A stretch of DNA of 53,478 bases from a bacterium (GCA_021795355.1 JAJYPL010000006.1:1-53478); one strand, 5' to 3'; positions 36,661 through 45,324 are shown, counted from the stretch's first letter. Notes: generated from the sequence alone by a model not told the origin. Numbers and translations: made by a program.

Positions 36661-39251
36661 TGAATTTGCGAAAAGAACTTAATGCCCTGATAAATGCATT
36701 TAACGGCGGCAATTTTAAAGAAGCCGAAAGACTTTCCCTTGCGATCGCTAAATTATATCCCGATAATTTTATTGCTTGGAAAGCGCTTGGTTTGTCTTTA
36801 AAAAATATGAAAAGGCTTACGGAAGCAGTTTTGCCGTTGAAAAAAGCTATGGAACTTATGCCATCCGATATTGAAACCATGATGAATTTAGGCATAGTAT
36901 ATACGGAACTTGCCGTATATGAAGAAGCTGAAAATATTTACCGGCGGGTTATCGCGCTAAAGCCTAACGATTATCCGGAAGCATATTTAAATCTCGGCGT
37001 AGTTCTAAAATCCCGCGGCAAAAACGAAGAAGCCGAAAAATGCTGCAGGCGGGCAATCGAACTAAAGCCGGATTTCACTATAGCTTTGAACAATCTCGGC
37101 GTTCTTCTAAGAGATGCGGGAAAATTGGAAGAATCTGAAGAATGCTACAGAAAAGTTATCGAAATAAAACCCGATTATCCGGAAGCATATTTAAATCTCG
37201 GCGTAGTTCTAAAATCCCGCGGCAAAAACGAAGAAGCCGAAAAGTGCTGCAGGCGGGCAATCGAACTAAAGCCGGATTTTGCCGAAAGCTATAATAATAT
37301 TGCGATAATTTTGCAGGATAAAGGCGGTTATGCCGAAGCCGAGAAATATTTCAGGCGCGCTATAGAATTAAATCCGAAATATGCAGAAGCCTATAACAAT
37401 ATCGGCAATCTTTTAAAGGACACCAGAAGGAATAAAGAAGCTGAAATATATTACAAATTATCGATAAAAATTAATCCCAAAAATTATAAAGTTTATAATA
37501 ATTTAGGACTTTTATGCGCCGACTCCCAAAGATTGGACGATGCCGAAACGTTTTATAGAAAAGCTATAGAATTAAATCCGAACTATGCCGAAGCCTATAA
37601 TAATTTAGGGAATATTTTGAGAGATAAAAATCAAATGCCGATATCTATATCTAAGCCGATGCCAATGCCTTTGCCTATGTCTATGCCGGCGTCGGCGAAT
37701 GCGGATAAGGAGTCAATTGATAAAACCGCCGACACGTCGGCAGCGGGAGCGGAATTCGAATCCGAAGCCGAAGCCGAGAAATATTTCAGGCGCGCTATAG
37801 AATTAAATCCGAACTATGCAGAAGCCTATAACAATTTAGGCAATCTTTTTAACGATACCGGCAGAATTGAAGAAGCCAAAGAGTTTTATTTAAAAGCGCT
37901 GTCTATTAAGCCGGATTTTGCGGTATGCCACAAAAATTTAGCTCAGATAAAGACCTTCTATAAAGGCGATTCTCAGCTTGAAACGCTTAATCATCTGTAT
38001 GAAAACTTAAAATATAAAGATAAACATAATAAAGATATATATAACATAGATAAGGGCGCCGATAAAGGCAATTATATCGATTATAACGAACATAATTATA
38101 ATAACGATAATGCAGATAATAATAAAAATAACCAAAATAATAAGAATAACGAAAAAAATGATAAAGAATATAAAAAGGAAGATAATTTTTCCGACAGAAT
38201 AAAAAATATTTCCGATAAAATATATATATGTTTTGCCCTTGCCAAAGCCGATGAAGATTTAAACGAAATAGACGCCGCTTTCGACTTATATTCTGAAGGC
38301 AACAAACTTATGAAAATGAAGCTTAACTATAACATTGCGCAAGATATAAAGCTTTTTGAAAACATTAAGTCTTTGTTTGCTTCTGCCGCAAAAACGCCCA
38401 TATTTCCGTCACGGGCGCCCGCGCCGGCGCCCGTATCAGCGTCAACCGCTGCGCCGATAACCGCTCCTATCGTACCTGCAGACTCAGCTAATATAACTAT
38501 AACGGCTTCAAATATACCGCCTGAAAATGCAATAATGCCTATAATGATAGTAGGAATGCCGAGGTCGGGAACGAGTTTAGCGGAACAGATTATAGCCTCC
38601 CATTCAAAGGTTTTCGGAGGGGGAGAGCTGAATTTAATGGACGAACTCGTAAAAAAATATTATTTTGAATCAAAAGAGTCTTGCGCATCCTGCGGCGCAG
38701 AAGAGATAAGCAGGCTTATAGCCTCGGATTATGTAAACGAGATAAATAAATACGGACGCATATATAAATTAACCGAAAGCGGCAAAAAATACTTCACGGA
38801 TAAAATGCCGCTTAATTTTCGCTGGCTCGGCTTCATCCTGCTTTCGCATCCTGCCGTTAAAATAATTCACGCAGTCAGAAATCGGAACGCAGTATGCTGG
38901 TCTGTTTTTAAACAGCTCTTTTCAGGAACGGGGATGGGCTTTGCTTATGATTTAAAAGATATATATAAATATTACGGGCTTTACGAAAATATTATGGAAT
39001 TTTGGGAAGAAATGTTCCCCAGCCGTATATACAGGCTCGACTATGAAAGACTTACGGCAAGCCAGAAGGAAGAAACCCAAAAACTGCTTGATTACTGCGG
39101 ACTTGGATGGGAAGACGGATGCATGGAATTTGAAAAGAACAAGAGAGCGGTGAGAACCGCAAGTTTCGCCCAAGTGCGGAAAAAAATTTACACCGGAAGT
39201 TCCGAAGAATGGAAGAAATTTAAAAGCAGAATCGAAACGGCTTTAATTTAA
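36642..39251 (+). CDS. TPR-repeat sulfotransferase
   Basis: The first half has about ten 34-residue TPR units (for example EEAEKCCRRAIELKPDF). A sulfotransferase domain follows, with the PAPS loop GMPRSGTSL at residues 638-646 and the KMPLNFRWLGFI and IIHAVRNRNAVCWSVF segments. Two stretches of 34 x 2 codons are near-identical at DNA level (from 36969 and from 37173, exactly 204 bases apart). Between the domains lie Pro/Met, Asn/Lys and Ala/Pro low-complexity linkers. The first possible ATG lies in the repeat. ATG 36660 would give MNLRKELNAL and may be the better start. A protein or glycan sulfotransferase is likely. Confidence 0.85.
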   Translation: MVSDLFMNLRKELNALINAFNGGNFKEAERLSLAIAKLYPDNFIAWKALGLSLKNMKRLTEAVLPLKKAMELMPSDIETMMNLGIVYTELAVYEEAENIYRRVIALKPNDYPEAYLNLGVVLKSRGKNEEAEKCCRRAIELKPDFTIALNNLGVLLRDAGKLEESEECYRKVIEIKPDYPEAYLNLGVVLKSRGKNEEAEKCCRRAIELKPDFAESYNNIAIILQDKGGYAEAEKYFRRAIELNPKYAEAYNNIGNLLKDTRRNKEAEIYYKLSIKINPKNYKVYNNLGLLCADSQRLDDAETFYRKAIELNPNYAEAYNNLGNILRDKNQMPISISKPMPMPLPMSMPASANADKESIDKTADTSAAGAEFESEAEAEKYFRRAIELNPNYAEAYNNLGNLFNDTGRIEEAKEFYLKALSIKPDFAVCHKNLAQIKTFYKGDSQLETLNHLYENLKYKDKHNKDIYNIDKGADKGNYIDYNEHNYNNDNADNNKNNQNNKNNEKNDKEYKKEDNFSDRIKNISDKIYICFALAKADEDLNEIDAAFDLYSEGNKLMKMKLNYNIAQDIKLFENIKSLFASAAKTPIFPSRAPAPAPVSASTAAPITAPIVPADSANITITASNIPPENAIMPIMIVGMPRSGTSLAEQIIASHSKVFGGGELNLMDELVKKYYFESKESCASCGAEEISRLIASDYVNEINKYGRIYKLTESGKKYFTDKMPLNFRWLGFILLSHPAVKIIHAVRNRNAVCWSVFKQLFSGTGMGFAYDLKDIYKYYGLYENIMEFWEEMFPSRIYRLDYERLTASQKEETQKLLDYCGLGWEDGCMEFEKNKRAVRTASFAQVRKKIYTGSSEEWKKFKSRIETALI

Positions 39252-39361
39252 GCAGATTTAATTTGAAACTGCTTTATATCGAAAGATCTTCCGGTTAAAA
39301 AGTTTTAAATTCCAACGGTTAAATTGAAATAGTTTTTAAATTTTTAATTTTTAAAATTATT

Positions 39362-40648
39362 TTATATCGGAATATATACCGAAACAGTCGTGCCGCGGTT
39401 TTTTGCCGACGATATATCTATAAAACCGCCGTGTTCGTGCATTATTTTCTGGCTTACGGCAAGACCGAGCCCCGTTCCTTTTTCTTTTGTAGTAAAGAAC
39501 GGAACGAATATATTATTCATATCGCTTTTGCTTATTCCGCAGCCGTTGTCGATGAATTCTATTTTTATAAATTTAGGGTTATTTCTGGTATAGTCTATCT
39601 TAGTTATAATTTTTATTTTTCCGCCGGCAATGCCGGCCTGTTCCCCTCTTTTTTTTATGCTTTTCATGCTTCTTATGCTTTTCATGTCTGCCGCGCTTTT
39701 ATAATTTGCGTTATTTGCGTTATTTAAGTTATTTACGCTTTTATAATTTACGGCTTTTGCCGCATCCGCAGTCTTTGCAGCTTCTATAGCCTTTGCCGCA
39801 TTTACGGCGTCAACGGAATTTTTAAGCAGGTTTAAAAATACCTGAATAAGCGCATTTTCGGAAGCGTATATTTTAGGAAGGCTCGGATCGAATTCCTTGA
39901 TAACTTCTATGTTTTTTGCGGAAAATTCCGCCTGTACCATAATTATTATTTCATTAATTATTTTATTGATATTAACCGCGGAAATTTTTGTTTTATGCTT
40001 TTTAGACAATGCAAGAAGTTCTTCTATGAGATTATTGATTCTTTCCGATTCTTTTATAATAATTTCCAGAAAATTATTTAAATCCGAGCCGTTAAACTCG
40101 TTAGAGCTGTTAAGCTCCTTAATTTCCTTAAACCCGTTAAACCCTCTAAACCCGTCGGACTTGGACCCGCCGAATTTTTTTCTCAAATAAGCCGCCGAAG
40201 CTTTAATTCCGCCTAAAGGATTTTTGATTTCGTGCGCCATTTCCGCAATGAACCGGGACAGGTCTTCAATCTTTTCTTCGCTCCTGATATTATTATCCAT
40301 TTCTTTAAATCTCGTAATATCTTTCAAAGAAATTAACAGGTGCGGCTTATCTCCGTCGGTAATTTTAGATATTTCCAGTATTACGTATCTTGCTTGGTTA
40401 TGATATTTATTTTGAAATTTATATTCAAATTCGATAAAACCCTCTCCTGTCTGCATAACGTTTTTTACTTTTTCTTCTATATAGGCGTTGTTATTGAAAA
40501 AACGGCCGAGGGTTATGCCGTTTAAGAATCTGTCCGAATATCCGGTAAGTTCCTGAGCCGGCAGGTTTAAAAATTTTAAAACGAGGTTTTCGTCGAATAA
40601 AATAACGGAATAGTTTAAATTGTTAAGTATCAGACTGTTTATGTCCAT
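39362..40648 (-). CDS. PAS-domain sensor histidine kinase (NtrB/ZraS-like)
   Basis: It has an N-terminal PAS domain (about residues 8-115), then HisKA with phospho-acceptor His139 in MAHEIKNPLGG, then HATPase with NLLKNSVDAV, IEFIDNGCGIS and GTGLGLAVSQKIM. No membrane segment is seen, so it is probably soluble. Two low-complexity insertions interrupt the normal fold: residues about 155-190 (Gly/Phe/Asn/Glu) and about 285-350 (Ala/Asn/Lys, inside the ATPase domain). No response regulator gene is adjacent. Confidence 0.87.
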   Translation of the reverse strand: MDINSLILNNLNYSVILFDENLVLKFLNLPAQELTGYSDRFLNGITLGRFFNNNAYIEEKVKNVMQTGEGFIEFEYKFQNKYHNQARYVILEISKITDGDKPHLLISLKDITRFKEMDNNIRSEEKIEDLSRFIAEMAHEIKNPLGGIKASAAYLRKKFGGSKSDGFRGFNGFKEIKELNSSNEFNGSDLNNFLEIIIKESERINNLIEELLALSKKHKTKISAVNINKIINEIIIMVQAEFSAKNIEVIKEFDPSLPKIYASENALIQVFLNLLKNSVDAVNAAKAIEAAKTADAAKAVNYKSVNNLNNANNANYKSAADMKSIRSMKSIKKRGEQAGIAGGKIKIITKIDYTRNNPKFIKIEFIDNGCGISKSDMNNIFVPFFTTKEKGTGLGLAVSQKIMHEHGGFIDISSAKNRGTTVSVYIPI

Positions 40649-41073
40649 TTTTATGTTATGCTTTATCTTTATATATATGCTTTGTTTTATACTTTATATT
40701 ATAGTATAAAGGATAAAAATTAGTTACAATATTTTTATATTTCTATTCCCTAATTTCAAAATACTATAGACTTTACCGAAAAAAACGTATCAGGTGTAAG
40801 ATAGGTTTAAGACTTGCGGAATTGGACATTTTAAGCGATATAATAATCCAATCTTCAAATATAATGACATAATTCCCTTTAATTTAAAATCCAGTCGGCA
40901 GTAAGCAAATAAATAAATCTTGTCCCTTTAATTAAAATTATATGAATAAAATATATGAGAAATAAATTAAAAAATGTAAAATAAATTATATTAACGCTTG
41001 ATAAGAAACATTTTCAAGAATTGATTGGTTAAATATAATAGGCATTTAATCAATATTTTCGCTAAAAAAGCAT
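40649..41073. other. 425-base intergenic region
   Basis: Between the divergent kinase and YdcF-like genes. It contains an imperfect stem CTTTATA/TATAAAG (40692-40711), one repeat copy (40891-40935), and the CATATG repeat at its right edge. No gene is supported. Confidence 0.5.
40891..40935 (+). repeat. REP-like repeat copy, variant TTGTCCC
   Basis: CCAGTCGGCAGTAAGC, the AAATAAATAAATC core, then TTGTCCCTTTAATT. It is the first copy in forward orientation. Confidence 0.8.
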
Positions 41074-41082
41074 ATGTTTTTC
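41062..41082. repeat. CATATG repeat overlapping the ydcF-like start
   Basis: CTAAAAAAGCATATGTTTTTC covers the start codon of the YdcF-family gene. A nearly identical inverted copy lies at 49160-49178. Its core resembles the inner arms of the transposase hairpins. Confidence 0.6.
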
Positions 41083-41892
41083 ATTAAAAAACTTATAGAA
41101 TCCTTATTATTTCCGCCCGGAATTATAATTTTTGCGTTTTTGCTTATAACCTTACTTTATTTTGCCATTTTAACGAGAAAAAAGACTAAACCCGCAGGAC
41201 TCACGAAGCTCAAAGAGTTCATCTTTCTATTGATACCGTTAATTTCTTTATTTTCCGCAACCTGTATTTATCTTCTTTCTATACAGCCCGTTTCTAATAT
41301 GCTCTTAATTCCTTTAGAAACAAGCTATCCTGTTCCTTCGCCTAAAATAATAAAAAAGCCTTCAGCCATAGTAGTCCTTTCTTCGGGAGCGTATAACAGG
41401 CATACTCTCGGCGGCGATACATTCAACAGGCTTTTCGAAGGTTTTAAGCTGTATAAAAAATATCATATTCCGGTAATTGTTTCCGGCGGGCGGGCTGTTT
41501 CGACGTTTTCCTTAGCAAAGATAATGAAGAATGTTTTAGTTGCTATCGGAGTCGATAAGCACTACGTTATAACCGAAGATAAAAGCGGCGATACATACCA
41601 AAACGCCATGTATGTTTTAAAAATCTGCCGAAAAAAGGATTTTAGGCGGATTATCCTTGTGACTTCGGCTTATCATATGCCGAGGGCTATGCTGTTGTTT
41701 ACAAAATCCGTAAAGTCCGCTGCTTTTAAAAATATCAAAATCAAAATCATCCCGTATCCCGCCGATTTTAAAACCAATCTGCATTACAATATCTATAGCT
41801 ATTTCCCACAGTTAGGTTATCTTTTGATATCCTCCGAAGCCCTGCACGAATACATAGGGTATGTTTATTATTATATGAAAGAAAGGCTATGA
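41074..41892 (+). CDS. YdcF/ElyC-family (DUF218) membrane protein
   Basis: Two N-terminal membrane segments span about residues 14-34 and 46-70. A DUF218 domain follows (AIVVLSSGAYNR, PVIVSGGRA, EDKSGDTYQNAMYVLKI, VTSAYHMPRAMLLF). Relatives (ElyC, SanA) act in envelope or lipid-carrier maintenance. The length of 272 is typical. The start codon lies in the CATATG repeat, so expression signals may have been replaced. Confidence 0.85.
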   Translation: MFFIKKLIESLLFPPGIIIFAFLLITLLYFAILTRKKTKPAGLTKLKEFIFLLIPLISLFSATCIYLLSIQPVSNMLLIPLETSYPVPSPKIIKKPSAIVVLSSGAYNRHTLGGDTFNRLFEGFKLYKKYHIPVIVSGGRAVSTFSLAKIMKNVLVAIGVDKHYVITEDKSGDTYQNAMYVLKICRKKDFRRIILVTSAYHMPRAMLLFTKSVKSAAFKNIKIKIIPYPADFKTNLHYNIYSYFPQLGYLLISSEALHEYIGYVYYYMKERL

Positions 41893-41894
41893 CT

Positions 41895-41944
41895 GCAAAC
41901 CCAGCCGGCAGTAAGAGAATAAATAAATCCATCCCCTTTAATTC
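41895..41944 (+). repeat. REP-like repeat copy, variant CATCCCC
   Basis: GCAAACCCAGCCGGCAGTAAG, then GAATAAATAAATCC and ATCCCCTTTAATT. It starts 2 bases after the ydcF-like stop. Confidence 0.85.
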
Positions 41945-41990
41945 AAAATCTTATCTGCTTACGAATTTATTGCCGAAGATTATATCCGGA

Positions 41991-42413
41991 TTATGAAGCT
42001 GGTATATTGATCCACTGTTCAGTTTTAAGGCCGTTTACATATTTAAAGTGGCGCATATTATTTGTCACCAAAACGGCATCAAGAGAAATAGCATGCGCAG
42101 CAATAAGCAAATCCATATTGCCTATAGGCATTCCTATTTTTTCAAGATTTGCCCTTATAGCGGCATAATGTTCCGGCGCAGAACCGCCCCATGGTTCTAT
42201 ATTAACCTGCAATAGAAATTTGTTCACGACCTGTTCCAATTTAGGTATGACTTTAGCTACTTTAGCTACTCCAAATAGCAGTTCGGCTTCAGTAATAGAA
42301 GATATGCTTATAACGTCTGTTTCAACAGAGATTAATCTTTGCCGAAGTTCAGAAAATTTTCCTTTAATAATATAACTGCAAATATCGGTGTCAAGCATAT
42401 AAAGATTACGCAT
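41991..42413 (-). CDS. vapC: VapC-type PIN toxin
   Basis: This ribonuclease toxin of 140 residues carries YMLDTDICSYIIKG (first Asp), SSITEAELLFG (Glu), GNMDLLIAAHAI (Asp) and LVTNNMRHF in the fourth acidic position region. It appears full length. It overlaps the antitoxin stop by one base. Confidence 0.88.
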   Translation of the reverse strand: MRNLYMLDTDICSYIIKGKFSELRQRLISVETDVISISSITEAELLFGVAKVAKVIPKLEQVVNKFLLQVNIEPWGGSAPEHYAAIRANLEKIGMPIGNMDLLIAAHAISLDAVLVTNNMRHFKYVNGLKTEQWINIPAS

Positions 42414-42664
42414 TAGAACAATTCCCGAAGCTGAGGCGGTGCATCCTGCCTGTCGGACATAAACTCATCCGGTATTTTTACAGAATCTGCCATTTCAAAA
42501 AAGTCTTTCCAATGATCTTTTTTTTCCGACAGGATAATGCATCCTGTTTTGTTATCTCGGCGAATAAATACCTCTTTGCCTTTAAAGCGGAATTCGTAAG
42601 GTAATCTGACTGCCTGGCTTCTCCCATTCTTGAATAGCTTGGCCGTTTTTATGCCAGTGCTCAT
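42413..42664 (-). CDS. vapB: VapB-type antitoxin
   Basis: The SpoVT/AbrB DNA-binding motif is AKLFKNGRSQAVRLPYEFRF, and the C-terminal toxin-binding tail ends PPQLRELF. The length of 83 is typical. A GGGAGG RBS (minus strand) and an autoregulated promoter lie upstream. Confidence 0.88.
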   Translation of the reverse strand: MSTGIKTAKLFKNGRSQAVRLPYEFRFKGKEVFIRRDNKTGCIILSEKKDHWKDFFEMADSVKIPDEFMSDRQDAPPQLRELF

Positions 42665-42686
42665 AATCTTAAAACCTCCCTTTTCA

Positions 42687-42722
42687 TCGACAATTTATAG
42701 TGTCGACATTTTAATACTGCAA
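42687..42722 (-). promoter_or_regulatory. Promoter and operator of vapBC (42 kb)
   Basis: On the minus strand TTGCAG (42717-42722) and TATAAA (42694-42699) are 17 bases apart. TCGACA (42687-42692) and TGTCGA (42701-42706) form an inverted repeat that covers the -10 box. Confidence 0.7.
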
Positions 42723-42789
42723 ATATTAAGATATATATTATAAGTATATCACATCGATAACAGAACCGTCAAACGTAAAGTTGGTAACA

Positions 42790-42924
42790 GTTAGTAACAG
42801 CATGAGGTAGTCAAGCTTTGTTTGAAATGTTGCAAAGTATAAACAGGCAAGCGTGAGACTATTTACCATTTACCCGCAAACCCAGCCGGCAGTATGTAAA
42901 TAAATAAATCTGACACCATTATTG
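42790..42924 (+). repeat. Long form of the REP-like repeat (about 135 bp), TGACACC end
   Basis: It starts GTTAGTAACAG, runs through CAAGCTTTG and GTTGCAAAGTATAA to GTGAGACTATTTAC, then the GCAAACCCAGCCGGCAGTA box, the AAATAAATAAATC core and TGACACCATTATT. The copy at 46144 shares the left module. Confidence 0.8.
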
Positions 42925-42990
42925 TTGTTGCCATTATTGATTATTGATAAATTAAATAATATAGTTGACTTTAATTGTTAATTAAAAAAA

Positions 42991-43030
42991 TTGCTTTTAA
43001 ATTATTATTGGTATATAATACCAATAATAA
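42991..43030 (+). promoter_or_regulatory. Promoter and perfect operator of tumE-tumA
   Basis: TTGCTT (42991-42996) and TATAAT (43014-43019) are 17 bases apart. A perfect 12-base inverted repeat, TTATTATTGGTA (43002-43013) and TACCAATAATAA (43019-43030), surrounds the -10 box. Confidence 0.75.
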
Positions 43031-43048
43031 AAGTTATTAAAACAATAA

Positions 43049-43339
43049 ATGAAGGCAAAATTAATAAAACATATAAAAGTCAAAGAAGACTGCGGCAATA
43101 TTATAGAAATTAAATTATGGCGGGTTCCGGTTTCATCAGATAAACCTCACGGCTATAAATATTCCCTCGTTTATATAGAAAACGGAGAGCGGGTTATCGG
43201 TTATGACAATGCCGAAAGAAAAGGCGACCATAAACATAACGGAAAAAATACGGAATTATATGAATTTAAAACTATAAGGCGGTTAACGGAAGATTTTATG
43301 AAAGATATCGAAGCATATAAAAATAAAAAAAGAGGTTAA
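43049..43339 (+). CDS. tumE: TumE-family toxin (DUF6516)
   Basis: This 96-residue protein has IIEIKLWRVP, HGYKYSLVYIENGERVIGYDNAERKGDHKH and FMKDIEAYKNK, the conserved features of the DUF6516/TumE toxin family. Position ahead of an HTH antitoxin gene, with a 4-base gap, fits. The toxic activity is not visible from sequence. Confidence 0.78.
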   Translation: MKAKLIKHIKVKEDCGNIIEIKLWRVPVSSDKPHGYKYSLVYIENGERVIGYDNAERKGDHKHNGKNTELYEFKTIRRLTEDFMKDIEAYKNKKRG

Positions 43340-43343
43340 TTTT

Positions 43344-43718
43344 ATGAAGGTTAAGAAAATTAAAATAGGAATAAAAAGCGTTAAATCTGTTTTGGAAGAC
43401 TTTGCAAACTCTGCCGAAGCAATCGAAAAAGGCGAAAAGGTTAAAAGCGAAAAAGCTATTTATTTCGAAAGCATAGAAGGATTCAGAAAAGCCCTTACGG
43501 TAAAAAGACTCGAACTGCTCCATGCAATAAAAGAGAAACACCCAGAGAGCATTAACGAACTTGCCAGATTTACCGGCAGGGATATAAAAAGTATAGCTAC
43601 CGACGTTAAAATACTTGAAAGCCTCGGCCTTATCGAAATGAAGAAGTCCGCATCCGGAGGCAATAAGTCGATGCCGTCAGTTGAATACGGCCAAATAGGG
43701 ATAGAAATAGCGGTTTAA
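43344..43718 (+). CDS. tumA: HTH antitoxin TumA (MarR-like)
   Basis: The 124-residue protein has a winged-HTH region (ELARFTGRDIKSIATDVKIL, ESLGLIEMKK). Such HVO_A0114-like regulators pair with TumE. Its stop codon overlaps the start of the duplicated SecB tail, so the downstream DNA is not its original context. Confidence 0.75.
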   Translation: MKVKKIKIGIKSVKSVLEDFANSAEAIEKGEKVKSEKAIYFESIEGFRKALTVKRLELLHAIKEKHPESINELARFTGRDIKSIATDVKILESLGLIEMKKSASGGNKSMPSVEYGQIGIEIAV

Positions 43719-43904
43719 ATATACCTCTTAATATAATGCCTTATTTACGTGAATTTGTAACTAATTCAATGTATCGCACAGGATTACCGCCTATTTTATT
43801 GCCTGTAACAAAAATATAGCGACATTAAACCTTCCTTTTATTGCATTTATTTCTATTAGCCTGCAATTCGCAACTTAGACGTTTTGGCGGTTACTTGCTC
43901 CGTT
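43717..43904 (+). pseudogene. Duplicated 3' tail of the SecB-like gene
   Basis: These 188 bases match 53151-53337 with only a few differences. They encode the SecB C-terminus (LNIMPYLREFVTNSMYRTGL and PPILLPVTKI, stop near 43821) and the non-coding bases that follow. There is no start codon and about 120 residues are missing. The segment is joined directly to the end of tumA and closes against a repeat word. Confidence 0.88.
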
Positions 43905-43908
43905 TATT

Positions 43909-43925
43909 GCTGACCCCTTTAATTA
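43909..43925 (+). repeat. Partial REP-like repeat end (TGACCCC)
   Basis: GCTGACCCCTTTAATTA marks the right edge of the SecB-tail duplication. Confidence 0.6.
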
Positions 43926-43976
43926 TGGCAAAACCTTATTTTGAAATTAAATTAATCCGCTCCTTTAATTTTTAAT

Positions 43977-44198
43977 TTAATTATAAAAAAAAGGTAAAAT
44001 CATATTTCCGTTTTTATCGATTTCCGGAGGAAATTTTTTAGCTCTTAAAACCGCCATTTTAAAAAGTAAATTTTCTTTAGATATTTTTCTTTTTCTGTGT
44101 CCTCTTTTATCGAAAGGATATAGACCTATTTTAACTAATTCCGGCTTTTTTGATTTTACGATTAATTTAATCTCGTCATAATCCCATATTTGGTCCAT
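43977..44198 (-). CDS. Small protein coupled to a nucleotidyltransferase
   Basis: A 73-residue basic protein (DQIWDYDEIKLIVKSKKPELV, GHRKRKISKEN). I do not recognise the family. It overlaps the upstream nucleotidyltransferase gene by 23 bases, so it is translationally coupled. Pairing with a minimal nucleotidyltransferase in a toxin-antitoxin-rich region suggests a two-gene module, but that is inference. Confidence 0.6.
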   Translation of the reverse strand: MDQIWDYDEIKLIVKSKKPELVKIGLYPFDKRGHRKRKISKENLLFKMAVLRAKKFPPEIDKNGNMILPFFYN

Positions 44199-44769
44199 TT
44201 TTTTTAACCTCGTAAGCTATTTTACTTTTTGCTTTTTTTAAAACATCGGAAACATTTTCTTCCAACGCTCTTTCCTTTAAGTATTTTTTGTCTATTTTTT
44301 TATCGTAATTATATAATAAAACTAATCCCCACCTAAAATCTTCTTTGATTTTCCAAAATTTAAAACTGCAAAATCTGTCGATTATCAAATCTTCTACGGT
44401 AATTAAAGTTATTATAATATTATCATTCAATTTTATCCTGTTTGTCCTCTTTTTGTCGTAAATATCGCCGCAAACGTCAATATAAATATCAAGTTCTTCG
44501 TTTACTATAAACCTGTCTATTTCTTTAAAACTCCATTTTTCTAAAATAGTTAATAATGTTTTTTTGCTTTCTTTTGTAATTATATCTATATCTCCGGTCG
44601 TATAATTTCCCTGCGTGTAGATTTCAAGAGCTTCGCCGCCGACGATTACAGGAGGAAATTTGTCGTTGTTTTTTAATTCCTTCGTCAGAATTCCGATGAA
44701 AGCAACCCTTCTTTTAGCAGGGTCTTCAATATTTTTTAATTGCTCTAAAATATCATCCATAAATATCAA
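44176..44769 (-). CDS. Nucleotidyltransferase-fold protein (DUF6036-like)
   Basis: The active-site pattern is PPVIVGGEALEIYTQGNYTTGDIDIITKE, with GG and the DID acidic pair. A further strand EELDIYIDVCG carries the third acidic residue, as in AbiEii/DUF6036-type proteins. At 197 residues it is about normal. The start may be ATG 44769 or an internal Met two codons later. It is probably the first gene of a two-gene module with the small protein downstream. Confidence 0.75.
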   Translation of the reverse strand: MIFMDDILEQLKNIEDPAKRRVAFIGILTKELKNNDKFPPVIVGGEALEIYTQGNYTTGDIDIITKESKKTLLTILEKWSFKEIDRFIVNEELDIYIDVCGDIYDKKRTNRIKLNDNIIITLITVEDLIIDRFCSFKFWKIKEDFRWGLVLLYNYDKKIDKKYLKERALEENVSDVLKKAKSKIAYEVKKNGPNMGL

Positions 44770-44892
44770 TTTATTTGGCAGATTATGTTTGATGAAAGAT
44801 AATAATATTATAATAGACCATTATATGTAATATAAGTGAATTATGCAAATTCACGGAAACAGCAAGAGTTGTGCGGAAGTAAAGATTTACTC

Positions 44893-44943
44893 GCAAATCC
44901 AGCAGAGGCAGTAAGCAAATAAATAAATCCGACCCCTTTATTG
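44893..44943 (+). repeat. REP-like repeat copy, GACCCC end, at a PIN gene break
   Basis: GCAAATCCAGCAGAGGCAGTA, then the core AAATAAATAAATCC and GACCCCTTTATT. A truncated PIN gene starts immediately after it. Confidence 0.85.
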
Positions 44944-45125
44944 TCCGAATGTCCGAAAGATATGCAGCTATAATAAATTACCTGCGCAAAAACGGCACGC
45001 CTATACCGACCAACGATATATGGATTGCCGCTTCGGCTATGGAATACGGACTTAAAGTTATTACAACCGACAGACATTATCTTAATATCCCGCTAATTAT
45101 AACAGAATTTTACGACTTGCAATAA
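44944..45125 (+). pseudogene. C-terminal half of a PIN-domain toxin
   Basis: The frame encodes AIINYLRKNGTPIPTNDIWI, AASAMEYGLKVITTDRHY and LNIPLIITEFYDL before TAA at 45123. It contains the third and fourth acidic positions of a PIN domain (ND in TNDIWIAA, and TTDRHY). The N-terminal half with the first Asp is missing. The cut coincides with the end of the repeat copy. Confidence 0.83.
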
Positions 45126-45213
45126 TAGAAAGCTGTTAGCGTAAAATATCCATTAGAGAAGAGATTCTGAGAGTTATAGTTTATCAGAAGAGTATAAGAT
45201 ATATGAATAAAAA

Positions 45214-45240
45214 ATAAATAAATCTGACGCCATTATTTAT
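45214..45240 (+). repeat. REP-like repeat copy without the left box
   Basis: AATAAATAAATCTGACGCCA, then TTATTTAT. The AACCCAGCCGG box is absent, so it is a shortened copy. Confidence 0.7.
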
Positions 45241-45283
45241 TTCCATTATTTTATTAATTTCTTTTACAATTTACTTGAGGGTA

Positions 45284-45324
45284 TTGCATTATTTTCTGAA
45301 TTCTGATATTCTGTATTCAGAATT
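45284..45324 (+). promoter_or_regulatory. Promoter and operator of the AbrB-PIN pair
   Basis: TTGCAT (45284-45289) and TATTCT (45307-45312) are 17 bases apart. AATTCTGA (45299-45306) and TCAGAATT (45317-45324) form an inverted repeat around the -10 box. Confidence 0.65.

Noticed and set aside
40790-40860. Trace of an HTH antitoxin on the minus strand
   Set aside because: Only about 20 codons read plausibly and no motif is convincing.
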